Shown here: one piece after another, positions 1-7,959 of the stretch
Numbering within the stretch: the first letter of the stretch is position 1
How the letters are laid out: each line of letters starts with the position of its first letter
Assembly (NCBI RefSeq): GCF_024628865.1
Contig: NZ_CP102384.1
Location: 2,677,001 to 2,741,000 of the forward strand
Direction: 5' to 3'
Source: Sphingopyxis sp. DBS4
GTDB taxonomy: Bacteria; Pseudomonadota; Alphaproteobacteria; Sphingomonadales; Sphingomonadaceae
DNA length: 64,000 nt
Translations under genes and position numbers: made by a program
Notes under the pieces: generated by a model
The model's input: the letters and a program-made list of their open reading frames with translations, nothing else
The model's database searches: none
Told to the model about the DNA's origin: nothing

Positions 1-112
1 TGATCAGCACCATGATCGTCGTCTGCACCGTCTCGCGGCTCGACGGCCACACGATCTTGGTGGCTTCGGTTTTCACCTGGTTGACGAATTCGCCAATCTT
101 GGGCCTCGCCAT
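1..112 (-). CDS. secE: Protein translocase subunit SecE (5' part only)
   Basis: This is the start of SecE, the small membrane subunit of the SecYEG protein-export channel. The first 37 codons are in the window and the rest lies beyond position 1. Translation from the ATG at 110-112 begins MARPKIGEFVNQVKTEATKI and then VWPSSRETVQTT, the conserved cytoplasmic segment (E-x-x-K-I-V-W-P-S) that precedes the SecE transmembrane helix. In most bacteria nusG and ribosomal protein genes follow, but that part is not visible here. The 194 bases upstream, up to the exporter gene at 307, hold no gene that I can recognise, and the tRNA-Trp often found before secE is absent. Confidence 0.9.
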   Translation of the reverse strand, partial: MARPKIGEFVNQVKTEATKIVWPSSRETVQTTIMVLI

Positions 113-306
113 ATCGATCGTCCTGTCCTTCAAGCGTCCGTGGGTTCCGGCCAGATGGGTTGCCGCCCCTGCCGCGTCAAGCGGGCTTTGGGCAAGTGTC
201 CGCCCACCCTCCCCGGCGATGCCGGCGAAAGGCGGAAGGAAACGGCGCAACTGTCCGAATGGGCGGCCTTTACCCGCGCGCCCCGGCCTTGGCAAGCGAT
301 TGCGGC

Positions 307-627
307 TCAGGCGGGCGCCGACAGCTTCATCAGCACCAGCCCCGACACGATCAGCAGCGCGGCAACGATCCGCATCGCGCTCGCGGTCTCGCCCAGGACC
401 GCGATGCCGACCAGAAACGCCCCCACCGCGCCGATCCCGGTCCAGATGGTATAGGCGGTGCCCAATGGCAGCGATTTCATCGCCAGCGACAGCAAGGCAA
501 AGCTCGCGATCATCGCGGCGATGGTGACGGCGGTCGGTCCGGGCCGCGTGAACCCTTCCGACTGCTTCATCGCGGCGGCCCAGACGACTTCGAACAGACC
601 GGCGATGACAAGATAGATCCAGGGCAT
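307..627 (-). CDS. sugE: SMR-family exporter, SugE/Gdx (guanidinium) type
   Basis: A 106-residue protein of the small multidrug resistance family, the usual length for a four-helix SMR transporter working as an antiparallel dimer. The N-terminus MPWIYLVIAGLFEVVWAAAM carries the membrane-embedded glutamate (residue 13) that binds the cation. GFTRPGPT and GTAYTIWTGIGAVGAF match the SugE/Gdx branch rather than EmrE. Members of this branch export guanidinium in exchange for protons, and some give quaternary-ammonium tolerance. The start was chosen for its AGGAGG ribosome site, 6 bases upstream; an open frame reaching 831 is only a read-through. I saw no guanidine riboswitch upstream. The gene stands alone. 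Confidence 0.85.
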   Translation of the reverse strand: MPWIYLVIAGLFEVVWAAAMKQSEGFTRPGPTAVTIAAMIASFALLSLAMKSLPLGTAYTIWTGIGAVGAFLVGIAVLGETASAMRIVAALLIVSGLVLMKLSAPA

Positions 628-641
628 GTCAGCCTCCTTCG

Positions 642-907
642 AGGACCCAGGCCCACGATTTACGGGTTCGAGGCGTCGAAATGGCGAAGAGATCGGGTTT
701 GGGCGGGTGCAGCGGGTAGCATCGCTACCCGCAAGGCCGCGCAGGCCCGAGATCGAAGCCATTTCGGCGTCGCTTCGCGATTTGACCGATTTTGCCCATG
801 GCTTCGTCGAAAAGTCTTGAAATATATTCATATTCCTTCGCCTTTCCTCCTCGCCCTGAGCAAAATCGCTTCAAACCTCGAGCCCGTAAATCGTGGGCCT
901 GGGTCCT
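642..907. repeat. Inverted-repeat element (MITE-like), 32-base arms
   Basis: The segment 642-673 is the reverse complement of 876-907 with a single mismatch over 32 bases. Inside, 712-732 is a perfect 9-3-9 hairpin (GCGGGTAGC, ATC, GCTACCCGC). Sequence on both sides of that hairpin (about 672-711 and 733-780) is also imperfectly complementary, so much of the element could fold on itself. No transposase gene is present. This architecture fits a small non-autonomous element or an extended palindromic repeat. The element lies directly upstream of the exporter start codon at 627 and could affect its expression; that is inference. Confidence 0.6.
668..712 (+). repeat. Dispersed 45-base repeat, copy 1
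   Basis: This 45-base stretch, beginning TCGAGGCGTCGAAATGGCGA, recurs at 30505-30549 with one difference (G at 691, T in the other copy). It forms the left inner part of the inverted-repeat element at 642-907. Confidence 0.8.
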
Positions 908-1107
908 AAGCTGCCGGGCCGTCCCGGACCTGACACCCGCCCCGAAACCCGACGAGGCCGGCGGGGACGTGGCCCCTTTTTTGGCGCGATCCGGCGCGAT
1001 GCGCACGCCTTCACAAATTCTTTAGATCGTCTTCAGGACATCCAAGTCAAGCGCCGATAGACCGGCCCCACCTCGCATCTCTCCATGCGACCCAGGGATG
1101 TGGGTAG

Positions 1108-1139
1108 CCCCGTCGCGCCATCGGCTCGGCGGGGTTTTT
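1108..1139 (+). terminator. Terminator-like hairpin with T-tract
   Basis: CCCCGTCG (1108-1115) can pair with CGGCGGGG (1127-1134), with one G-U pair, and five T residues follow. It points rightward, but no rightward gene precedes it. It would end either an unrecognised transcript from the region 780-1100 or a leader of the receptor gene. Confidence 0.35.
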
Positions 1140-1302
1140 CCTGCACTCGTTTGTCCCGCGAAGGCGATCGCCACCCGGTCGGGGTGACCGGCCGCGCTTT
1201 CTATCGGCGCAGTCAGAGCGTCGCCAGCACAGCTCCCGCCCTCCAGCGCCCAGCGTATATGGTCCCCGGCCGCAACCGATGCATATTTCACGATGGACGT
1301 TG

Positions 1303-1325
1303 CTAATGAGATTGACTCGCATTAG
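1303..1325. promoter_or_regulatory. Fur-box-like palindrome before siderophore receptor
   Basis: CTAATGAGA and TCGCATTAG form a 9-5-9 dyad with one mismatch, ending 41 bases before the receptor ATG at 1367. Its AT-rich TAATGA...CATTA character fits an iron-responsive (Fur) operator, and a siderophore receptor gene is the expected target. No binding data exist here. Confidence 0.55.
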
Positions 1326-1366
1326 TAGCCCTCGCGAATAGCAATCGAGCTCGAAGGGGGCCTTTC

Positions 1367-3427
1367 ATGACAGCCGCGCGTTTCACCCTGCTGGTCTGCA
1401 CCGCACTTGCAAGCGGGCAGGTTCTCGCCGAGGAGGCCGCATCGACGGCAGAGGAGTCGCAGGACCAGATCGTCGTCACCGGCTATGCGGGAACCAAGAC
1501 CGATACCGCGTTGATGGAATTGCCGCAGCCGATCAAGGTGATCACCGCCGAACAATATGAGGCCCAGGGGGCGATCAACATCAGCGACACGGTGAAATAT
1601 GCCGCGGGTGTCCTGGCCAATCCCTATGGCCGCGACACCCGCGTCGACGGCTTCAACGTGCGCGGCCTCGACGCGTTGCAGTTCCGCGACGGCATGCGCG
1701 ACATCTTCTCCTATTATGCCAGCATCACTTCCGACCCCTATAATTTCTCGCGCGTCGAAATCGTGCGCGGCCCCGCCTCGGTGCTGTTCGGCCAGGGCTC
1801 GATCGGCGGCATCGTCAATCTCGTCAGCAAGACGCCCGACTTCGACACGCGCGGCGAAATCAACCTCGTCTATGGCAGCTATGACCGCAAGGAAGTGCTC
1901 GGCGACTTCAACCTCGCGCTCGCCGACAATCTCGCGGTCCGCTTCGTCGGCCGCGCGCGCGACGCCGACACTTATGTCGACCATGTGCCCGACGACCGCG
2001 TGATGTTCGCGCCCTCGATCCGCTGGCAGCCGACGCCCGACACCGACGTCGTGCTGACCGGCCTCTATCAGGAGGACGATACCGGCTCGACCTCGCAATT
2101 CCTGCCGATCGTCGGCACCTTCAGGCCCAACACCGTCGCCGGCGAACAACTCGATCGCTACACCTCCGTCGGCAAGGCCGGTTGGGACCGCTATGCCGGC
2201 CGTTCGCTGCAAGGCGGCGGATCGATCACGCATCGCTTCTCGGACAATGTGACGCTCAGCCTGAAGGCTCGCTATATCGACAGCGACCTCGAATATAACA
2301 CCCATTATGCCGACAGCTATACGAACCCGCAGGATCCTTTCTCGGTCTACGGCACCAATGGGCGCACCATGCTCCTCATCGCCGACGCCAGCGACGCGCG
2401 GATGAACGTCTTCTCCACCGACAATAATCTCCAATTCAACTTCAACACCGGCGCCAATATCGAGCACAAGCTGCTGGTCGGTCTCGATTACAGCTGGAAC
2501 AAGGTGCAAAAGCGCTATGCTGGCGGCTACGAACTCGTCGACCTCTACGACATCGATTATGATGCGCTACTGACCTATGATCCGACCGGCCCCTTCACCT
2601 CGGAAAGCCAGAAACAGCTTGGCATCTATGTCCAGGATCAGATTCGCTTCTATGACCGCGTCTCGGTCGTGCTCGGCGCGCGCCGCGACCGGGTCACCGG
2701 CTCGTCGGGCCAGAAGGACAATGCCACCACCTTCCGCGCCGGGATCATCGGCGAGATCGGCGCGGGCTTCTCCCCCTTCTTCAGCTATACCGAAAGCTTC
2801 CTGCCGGTCGCCGGTCGCATCGACAATGGCGACGGCAGCTTCGGCGATCCCTACCGGCCACAGACCGGAACGCAATATGAGGCGGGCGTGAAATGGCAGC
2901 CCGCACCCGGCACGCTCGTCACCGCCACCGTCTTCAAGATCAAGGAGCGCAATCGCGTCCTTTATCTGGCGGCCGGCGGCACGACCCAGTCGGGCGAACT
3001 CAACACCAAGGGTTTCGAGATCGAGGCCAGTCACACCCTGCCTGGCAATTTCGAACTGCTGGCCAACTATGGCTATGCCAAGCTGAGGTCGGAAACCAAC
3101 ACCAGCCTCGATTACATGCCGCGCCACACCGCGTCGCTCTGGTCGACCAAAAGTTTCGGCCTCGCCGATGAAGCCCGGCTGCGCCTGGGCGCCGGCGTCG
3201 TCTACAGCGGCAAGAGCATCTCGACCAGCGACGTCTGGTCGATCGTCACCCCGTCGCGCACGACGGTCGATGCGCTGGCGGAAATCAACTGGAACAGCTG
3301 GCGCTTCGCGATCAACGCCACGAATCTTCTGGGCAACAAATATTTCGCCTCCTGCCTCGCGCGTGGCGACTGCTTCATCGGCGCGCCGCGCAACGTGATG
3401 GCCACGGTCGGCTACCGCTTCCGGTGA
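1367..3427 (+). CDS. TonB-dependent siderophore receptor
   Basis: A 686-residue outer-membrane receptor that would import a ferric siderophore with energy from TonB-ExbBD, which are not in this window. It has a signal peptide ending near ALASGQVLAEE and a TonB-box-like DQIVVTGYAGT (about residues 34-44). The plug domain contains VRGLDALQFRDGMRD and VEIVRGPASVLFGQGSIGG, the typical siderophore-receptor plug motif. A long beta-barrel ends in the aromatic residues GYRFR. A Fur-like palindrome lies upstream, and two membrane-protein genes follow with 4-base overlaps, giving a three-gene iron operon. The exact siderophore cannot be read from the sequence; hydroxamate or catecholate are both possible. 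Confidence 0.9.
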   Translation: MTAARFTLLVCTALASGQVLAEEAASTAEESQDQIVVTGYAGTKTDTALMELPQPIKVITAEQYEAQGAINISDTVKYAAGVLANPYGRDTRVDGFNVRGLDALQFRDGMRDIFSYYASITSDPYNFSRVEIVRGPASVLFGQGSIGGIVNLVSKTPDFDTRGEINLVYGSYDRKEVLGDFNLALADNLAVRFVGRARDADTYVDHVPDDRVMFAPSIRWQPTPDTDVVLTGLYQEDDTGSTSQFLPIVGTFRPNTVAGEQLDRYTSVGKAGWDRYAGRSLQGGGSITHRFSDNVTLSLKARYIDSDLEYNTHYADSYTNPQDPFSVYGTNGRTMLLIADASDARMNVFSTDNNLQFNFNTGANIEHKLLVGLDYSWNKVQKRYAGGYELVDLYDIDYDALLTYDPTGPFTSESQKQLGIYVQDQIRFYDRVSVVLGARRDRVTGSSGQKDNATTFRAGIIGEIGAGFSPFFSYTESFLPVAGRIDNGDGSFGDPYRPQTGTQYEAGVKWQPAPGTLVTATVFKIKERNRVLYLAAGGTTQSGELNTKGFEIEASHTLPGNFELLANYGYAKLRSETNTSLDYMPRHTASLWSTKSFGLADEARLRLGAGVVYSGKSISTSDVWSIVTPSRTTVDALAEINWNSWRFAINATNLLGNKYFASCLARGDCFIGAPRNVMATVGYRFR

Positions 3428-4005
3428 GCGGCGCCTCGCCCCTCGTCTGGGCTGGCGCGGCGACCGCGATCCTCGGCGTGCTGCTGCTTCGCCGCGCCTG
3501 GGGCCTGCCCCGGCGCTCGGCGGCGCTGAACGGCGCGGCGTGGGCGCTGCTCCTTCTCGGCGCCGCGCTCGGTATCGCCGGCAACGGCGCGTGGGGCGCG
3601 GCCATGGTGTCGCTGTTCGGCATGGGGACAGCAGCGCTGCTTCTCGCCGGGGCCGCCGCGACCTCGCGGCCGGGCAAGACACGCGCGTCGGACCGCAAGG
3701 CACACATGCTCCCCGCGCAGGGCGAGCCGCGGCGGATCGGGCGCCGACTGCTGACCTTCCTCGTCACCGTGCCGCTCGCGATGCTCGTCTCGCTGCTGGT
3801 GGCGCTCGCCGCACGCGCGCTCGCGGCGCTCGGCGGCTGGGCGGAGGCCGACAGCAACGCGCTCACGCTGTTGCTGTTGCCGCTCCTCTGGGGCATCCTC
3901 GCCTTCGCACTGCTGATGATGCCGTGGCGGCGCACGCAGATTCTGTGGCTGCTGCTCCCCGCGGCGGCGAGCCTCGGGCTGATCTGGATCGGAGGGGCGG
4001 CATGA
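3424..4005 (+). CDS. Small integral membrane protein of iron operon
   Basis: A 193-residue hydrophobic protein with about five or six predicted membrane segments, two near residues 5-70 and the rest after about residue 105. A charged loop (RPGKTRASDRKAH, about 83-95) lies between them. It begins with GTG, which overlaps the receptor stop as GTGA, so translation is probably coupled. It overlaps the next gene by ATGA. I do not recognise a named family with certainty. Uncharacterised membrane proteins of this kind are common between a siderophore receptor and a PepSY protein in proteobacterial iron operons, so a helper role in iron release or reduction is inferred from context only. Confidence 0.7.
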   Translation: MSGASPLVWAGAATAILGVLLLRRAWGLPRRSAALNGAAWALLLLGAALGIAGNGAWGAAMVSLFGMGTAALLLAGAAATSRPGKTRASDRKAHMLPAQGEPRRIGRRLLTFLVTVPLAMLVSLLVALAARALAALGGWAEADSNALTLLLLPLLWGILAFALLMMPWRRTQILWLLLPAAASLGLIWIGGAA

Positions 4006-5345
4006 CCGGACCGGTCGACAAGGGGATGGTGCAGCGAGCCCTTTCAGCGCACGCCGCGATCGGGCTGCTCGCCTCGGCGCTTCTCTATCTCGTTTGTCTG
4101 ACGGGCACGATCGTCGTCTTCTATCAGGAATGGCAGCGGATCGAGCAGCCCGCGGCGCCCGAAATGGCGCGCATGGCGCCGGACGCGGTGCAAAAGGCGG
4201 TCGCCGCGGTCCTGGCAACCGAAAAGGGCAAGCCCGCGACGACGCATCTCTATGTCCATCTGCCCGTCCCCGACCTGCCGCGCGCGACGATCACGACCGA
4301 CAGCCAGGCAGTCCACGTCGACGCGACCGGCGCGATAGCGGAGCCCGAAGGGAACGCCTGGTCCGAATTCCTGCTCGCGGTCCACTATTCGCTCAACATC
4401 CCCGGGCTCGTCGGCCTGATCATCGTCGGCCTGTTGGGGGTGATGATCGTCGCGCTGTCGCTGTCGGGCGTGATCGCCCACCCGCGCATCTTCCGCGACG
4501 CCTTTCGCCTGCGCGCGCGCGACAAGGAAGGGGTCGGGCTCACCGACTGGCACAATCGGCTAAGCGTCTGGTCGCTGCCCTTTGCACTCGCGATCGCGCT
4601 CACCGGCGCGATGATCGGGCTCGGCACGATCGGCACCTACGGCCTTGCCGCGAGCTTCTACAAGGGCGACGTCGAGGCAGCCTATGTGCCGATCTTCGGC
4701 GGCGAAGCCAAGCCCGACCCGCGCCCCGCTCCGCTCGCCGATGTCAGCGCGCCGCTTGCGTGGATCGCCGCCACCCATCCCGAGCTGCGCCCCACCTACA
4801 TCATCCTCCACGACCCCGGCACGCGCGGCCAGCACGTCCAGCTCCTCGCCGAGCATCCGCAGCGGCTGATCTACGGCGAAAGCTATAATTTCGACGCAGA
4901 CGGCCGTTTCCTCGGCGCGGTCGGGCTCGCCGACGGCCATCTCGGGCAGCAGATGGCCGCCTCGACCTACAATCTCCACTTCGGGAATTTCGGGGGGCTC
5001 CCGGTCAAACTCGCCTATTTCGGGCTCGGCCTCGCGCTCACGGTCGTCGTCGCGACCGGCACCTCGATCTGGCTCGGCAAGCGCGCGCGCCGCGGCCTTC
5101 ACGAACCGAGGCTGCGCAGCCTGTGGGACGCGGTGCTGTGGGGCGTGCCGCTCGCGCTGACGCTCACCTTCCTCGCACGGGTGCTCGCCGGCAACGCCGC
5201 GCCGCTCACCGCAATCTTCTGGATCCTCACGGCACTGATCCTGCTTGCCGCCGCGATCCGCCCCGAACCACGCCCGAAGCGTCTTCTGCAAGGATTCTTC
5301 CTTGTCAGCCTGGTAGCCAGCCCGATCGCCGTGCTCGCGGGATAA
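4002..5345 (+). CDS. PepSY-associated transmembrane protein (iron uptake type)
   Basis: A 447-residue inner-membrane protein of the PepSY_TM family. The N-terminus has the family signature: a His-containing first helix (SAHAAIGLLASALLYLVCLT, from about residue 15) followed by GTIVVFYQEWQRIEQP. Further helices lie near 145-170, in the segment FALAIALTGAMIGLG, and around 345-445. Members sit next to siderophore receptors and are thought to help reduce or release iron from siderophores in the periplasm. The ATG at 4002 was chosen because it overlaps the upstream stop (ATGA). It is the last gene of the iron operon and faces the histidine kinase gene, leaving only 53 bases between the two. Confidence 0.8.
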   Translation: MTGPVDKGMVQRALSAHAAIGLLASALLYLVCLTGTIVVFYQEWQRIEQPAAPEMARMAPDAVQKAVAAVLATEKGKPATTHLYVHLPVPDLPRATITTDSQAVHVDATGAIAEPEGNAWSEFLLAVHYSLNIPGLVGLIIVGLLGVMIVALSLSGVIAHPRIFRDAFRLRARDKEGVGLTDWHNRLSVWSLPFALAIALTGAMIGLGTIGTYGLAASFYKGDVEAAYVPIFGGEAKPDPRPAPLADVSAPLAWIAATHPELRPTYIILHDPGTRGQHVQLLAEHPQRLIYGESYNFDADGRFLGAVGLADGHLGQQMAASTYNLHFGNFGGLPVKLAYFGLGLALTVVVATGTSIWLGKRARRGLHEPRLRSLWDAVLWGVPLALTLTFLARVLAGNAAPLTAIFWILTALILLAAAIRPEPRPKRLLQGFFLVSLVASPIAVLAG

Positions 5346-5398
5346 TCGCGCCTGTCTTGAGAGGGGAAGAAAGCGGACCTTTCCGTTCGCGCTTCCCC

Positions 5399-6694
5399 CT
5401 ATTCGGAAGGCAATTTGGTGATCGGGATGCGGAGACGAACGACCAGGCCGCCCCCCTCGCGATTACTTGCCGCAATCGTGCCTCCATGAATGGCGATGCC
5501 GCGCTTTGCGATCGCCAGCCCCAAGCCGAAGCCCAGGCTTTCCTCGCTTTCCCTGGCGAACGGCTCGAACATCGCGTCGATGCTCGCTTCGTCTATTCCC
5601 GGTCCCCGATCGGCCACCAGGATACAATGGGCTCCGGCCTCCAGCCTGTAGTCCACCTCCACCGGATTTCCGGCCTCCGAAAACCGGATCGCGTTGCGAA
5701 TGACATTGTCGATCGCCCGCCGGATCGTTTCGGCGTCCCCACGTATCGGCGGAGCATTGTCGATAGACGGCGTCTCTTCGCGCCGGACGATCGCAACGCC
5801 GTGCGAATCCGCCTCGAACCGCGCATCCTCCACCACGCTGTGCAGCACGCCGGCAAGGTCGAAATATTCATCTCCCTCGGCGGCAAGATGCTCGGATCGC
5901 GCCAGGCTGAGCAACTCTCCGACGAGCGTGTCGAGACGCGCCGCCTCGCGATCGATGCGCGCAAGGGACGCTTCCGTGCGTTCCGGCGACTGCCGCGCCA
6001 ATCCGATGGCAAGTTGCAACCGCGCCAGCGGCGAGCGCAGTTCATGCGAGACATCATGAAGCAGCCGATCTCGCGCCGCAACGAGTTCCTCGAGCCGCTG
6101 CGCCATACTGTCGAAATCGCGGGCCAGGTCGGCGATCTCGTCGCGCCGGTTTCCGATGACCGGTGCCAGCCGCTCCGAAAGCCGCCCCTGCGCCAGCCGA
6201 TCGAAACCCTTGCGAAGCCGGTTGATGGGCCGTGTCAGATATCGCGCCAGCACCGCCGCGAAGAACAATCCGCCGATCACGCCGAGCGCGAGCAATTCCA
6301 TCGGCATGTTGAAGATATCGGTTCGGCGCGGCGCATCACGATACCAATAGTGGAGACGAAAGTCCTGGCGTCCCGGTCCGGCGACCTCGCGCGACAAGGA
6401 TTTCGAGAACTCCGGCACCGGCGGGAGAGCCCGCCGGTTCTTTTCGACGAGTTGCAGGCGCACGCGCTGGCCATCGGGGAGCGAACGCGACAAATTTTCG
6501 AATCCTTCCCTGCCCGATCTTTCGACCTCGCCCCCGGCGGCGGACAGGAGCGTGGGGGCCATCTGTTCGACCATGAAACGCTCGGGCGGACGATCGTCGC
6601 GCCGCAACTGGAAAAGCAGCCAGACGCCTTGCGTGATCGCAAAGAACGTAAGCCAGAAAGCGAGCAATATCTTCCAGAACAATCCCGCCTTCAC
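5399..6694 (-). CDS. HAMP sensor histidine kinase (CpxA-like)
   Basis: A 431-residue membrane sensor kinase. It has helix 1 at about 8-28, a periplasmic sensor domain at about 30-132, and helix 2 at about 133-153 followed by a HAMP linker (RYLTRPINRLRKGFDRLA). The H-box HDVSHELRSPLARLQ carries the phospho-accepting His217. The ATPase domain shows the N-box (NVIRNAIRFS) and G boxes (DRGPGID, GFGLGLAIAKR). Size and motifs fit the CpxA/RstB group, envelope-stress sensors. Its start overlaps the response-regulator stop by 4 bases, so the two are co-translated. The divergent genes encode small exported proteins that may be targets. Confidence 0.88.
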   Translation of the reverse strand: MKAGLFWKILLAFWLTFFAITQGVWLLFQLRRDDRPPERFMVEQMAPTLLSAAGGEVERSGREGFENLSRSLPDGQRVRLQLVEKNRRALPPVPEFSKSLSREVAGPGRQDFRLHYWYRDAPRRTDIFNMPMELLALGVIGGLFFAAVLARYLTRPINRLRKGFDRLAQGRLSERLAPVIGNRRDEIADLARDFDSMAQRLEELVAARDRLLHDVSHELRSPLARLQLAIGLARQSPERTEASLARIDREAARLDTLVGELLSLARSEHLAAEGDEYFDLAGVLHSVVEDARFEADSHGVAIVRREETPSIDNAPPIRGDAETIRRAIDNVIRNAIRFSEAGNPVEVDYRLEAGAHCILVADRGPGIDEASIDAMFEPFARESEESLGFGLGLAIAKRGIAIHGGTIAASNREGGGLVVRLRIPITKLPSE

Positions 6695-7407
6695 GGCAAA
6701 CTCCGCAGGCGATAGCCGACACCGCGCACCGTTTCGATGCCGACCTGCCCGTTCGAGGCGCCTTCCAGCTTGTGCCGGAGATTGCTGATATGGACATCCA
6801 CGCTGCGGTCGTAGGACTGGCGCGCGCGTCCCAGCGCGTGCAACGACAATTCGTCTTTTGTCCGCACCTCGTCGCCGGCGCGCAGCAGCGCGGCAAGCAT
6901 GTTGAACTCGGTCGCGGTCAGTTCGATCGGCATCGCTTGCCAGCTTGCCCTTCGTTCGCCGACGCGAACAACCAGTTCGCCGGATTGCAGGGTCGATCCG
7001 CGCGGCGCTGCAAGCGGCGCCTGCCGGCGCAGGATCGCGCGAAGGCGGGCCACCAACTCTCTTGGATAATAGGGTTTCGCGACATAATCGTCGGCCCCGA
7101 GTTCGAGCCCGACCACGCGGTCGACCTGATCACCCTTTGCCGTAAGCATCAGCACCGGCAAATCGCTTGCCTGCCGGATCTGCCGCAACGCCTCGATGCC
7201 GCTCAGGCGAGGCAGCATGACGTCGAGCACCACCGCATCATAGTCGCCGGACAGGGCATGCGCGACACCCTCGGCGCCATTGAAGACGGTCTCGACCTCG
7301 AATCCTTCGCTTTCCAGATACTCACGCAGCATCGCACTGAGATCGACGTCGTCATCGACCAGCAGGATGCTCCGGACGGGGATATCCTCTTCCATCGCCC
7401 CGTGCAT
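6691..7407 (-). CDS. OmpR/PhoB-family response regulator (CpxR-like)
   Basis: A 238-residue two-domain response regulator, partner of the adjacent kinase. The receiver domain has the acidic pocket LLVDDD (16-20), phospho-acceptor Asp62 in VVLDVMLP, the conserved Thr in LMLTAKG and Lys in VAKPY. The C-terminal winged-helix domain has LTATEFNMLAALLRAGDEV and the recognition segment DRSVDVHISNLRHKL, ending RGVGYRL as in OmpR-type regulators. The start at 7407 gives MHGAMEEDIPVRS; Met5 is an alternative. The gene is divergent from the BA14K-like gene, and the 156-base gap probably holds both promoters. Direct control of the divergent genes is likely but not shown. Confidence 0.88.
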   Translation of the reverse strand: MHGAMEEDIPVRSILLVDDDVDLSAMLREYLESEGFEVETVFNGAEGVAHALSGDYDAVVLDVMLPRLSGIEALRQIRQASDLPVLMLTAKGDQVDRVVGLELGADDYVAKPYYPRELVARLRAILRRQAPLAAPRGSTLQSGELVVRVGERRASWQAMPIELTATEFNMLAALLRAGDEVRTKDELSLHALGRARQSYDRSVDVHISNLRHKLEGASNGQVGIETVRGVGYRLRSLP

Positions 7408-7563
7408 CGTTCAGTCGCGAGGGCCTGTCACCCCGTCTTTTCACAAATTTTACGTTCCGTTTGCGAACTCTTGACCCCGGCACGGCGCACGATCGGTCAT
7501 ATCGGTCGCATCCCCCCTCCGCCCGCCTCTCCAAGCGGGTCGGCCGTCAGAAGGAGTAGTGCC

Positions 7564-7893
7564 GTGAAGTTTCTGATCCATTGTGCCATCGGCGCGGCGA
7601 TGATCGTCGCCACGCCATCGCTCGCCGCCGCGCAGCCCCGCGAGCCGCACAAAAAGGCGCAGCCGGCGCCCGCGCCGAAACAGGCATCGCCGGCCCGGCC
7701 GTCCGCCAATGAGCCTTATGGCCGTTGGGACAGCAGGTGGGGCAACCGGCCTTCGGCACCGCCGAAGCACTGGACCAAGAAAGGCGACTGGTATCGCCAC
7801 GTCCGGGCCTGCCAGCAGAAATATCGCTCGTACAACGCGCGGACCGATACCTATCGGCCCAGCGCTGGAAAGACGCGTCGCTGCCCCCTTTGA
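7564..7893 (+). CDS. BA14K-like small exported basic protein
   Basis: A 109-residue protein starting at GTG 7564 behind AGAAGGAG. It has a signal peptide (IHCAIGAAMIVATPSLAAAQ) and a Lys/Pro/Ala-rich linker (about 24-52). The C-terminal module contains HVRACQQKYRSYNARTDTYR and a final RRCPL. The pattern C-x-x-[RK]-Y-x-S-Y-[DN]...T-x-T-Y...C is the BA14K family signature, first known from a Brucella immunoreactive protein with lectin-like properties. It probably acts in the periplasm or at the cell surface. It is divergent from the two-component regulator and is followed by the EF-hand gene after 66 bases. Confidence 0.7.
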   Translation: MKFLIHCAIGAAMIVATPSLAAAQPREPHKKAQPAPAPKQASPARPSANEPYGRWDSRWGNRPSAPPKHWTKKGDWYRHVRACQQKYRSYNARTDTYRPSAGKTRRCPL

Positions 7894-7959
7894 CGCGCTT
7901 TCCCCGGGCCGGGTGCGTCCCTGCGCCCGGCCCACATCTTCTTTGAAACAGAGTGGTCG

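Larger units (their letters stand above)
628..1366. other. Gene-poor 739-base intergenic region
   Basis: No convincing gene lies between the exporter start and the siderophore receptor start. The region holds a long inverted-repeat element (642-907), a 45-base segment repeated at 30505-30549, a terminator-like hairpin followed by T residues (1108-1139) and a Fur-box-like palindrome (1303-1325). Short open frames occur on both strands, but none has a ribosome site or a recognisable product. Confidence 0.6.

Noticed and set aside
627..900. Guanidine riboswitch before the SugE-like exporter
   Set aside because: No conserved ACGR stem-loop pair or ykkC core is visible; the upstream sequence is the inverted-repeat element.
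5362..5400. Terminator between the PepSY and kinase genes (GGGGAAG...CTTCCCC)
   Set aside because: The 7-base arms are far apart (22 bases), no T-tract follows, and the right arm runs into the kinase stop codon.
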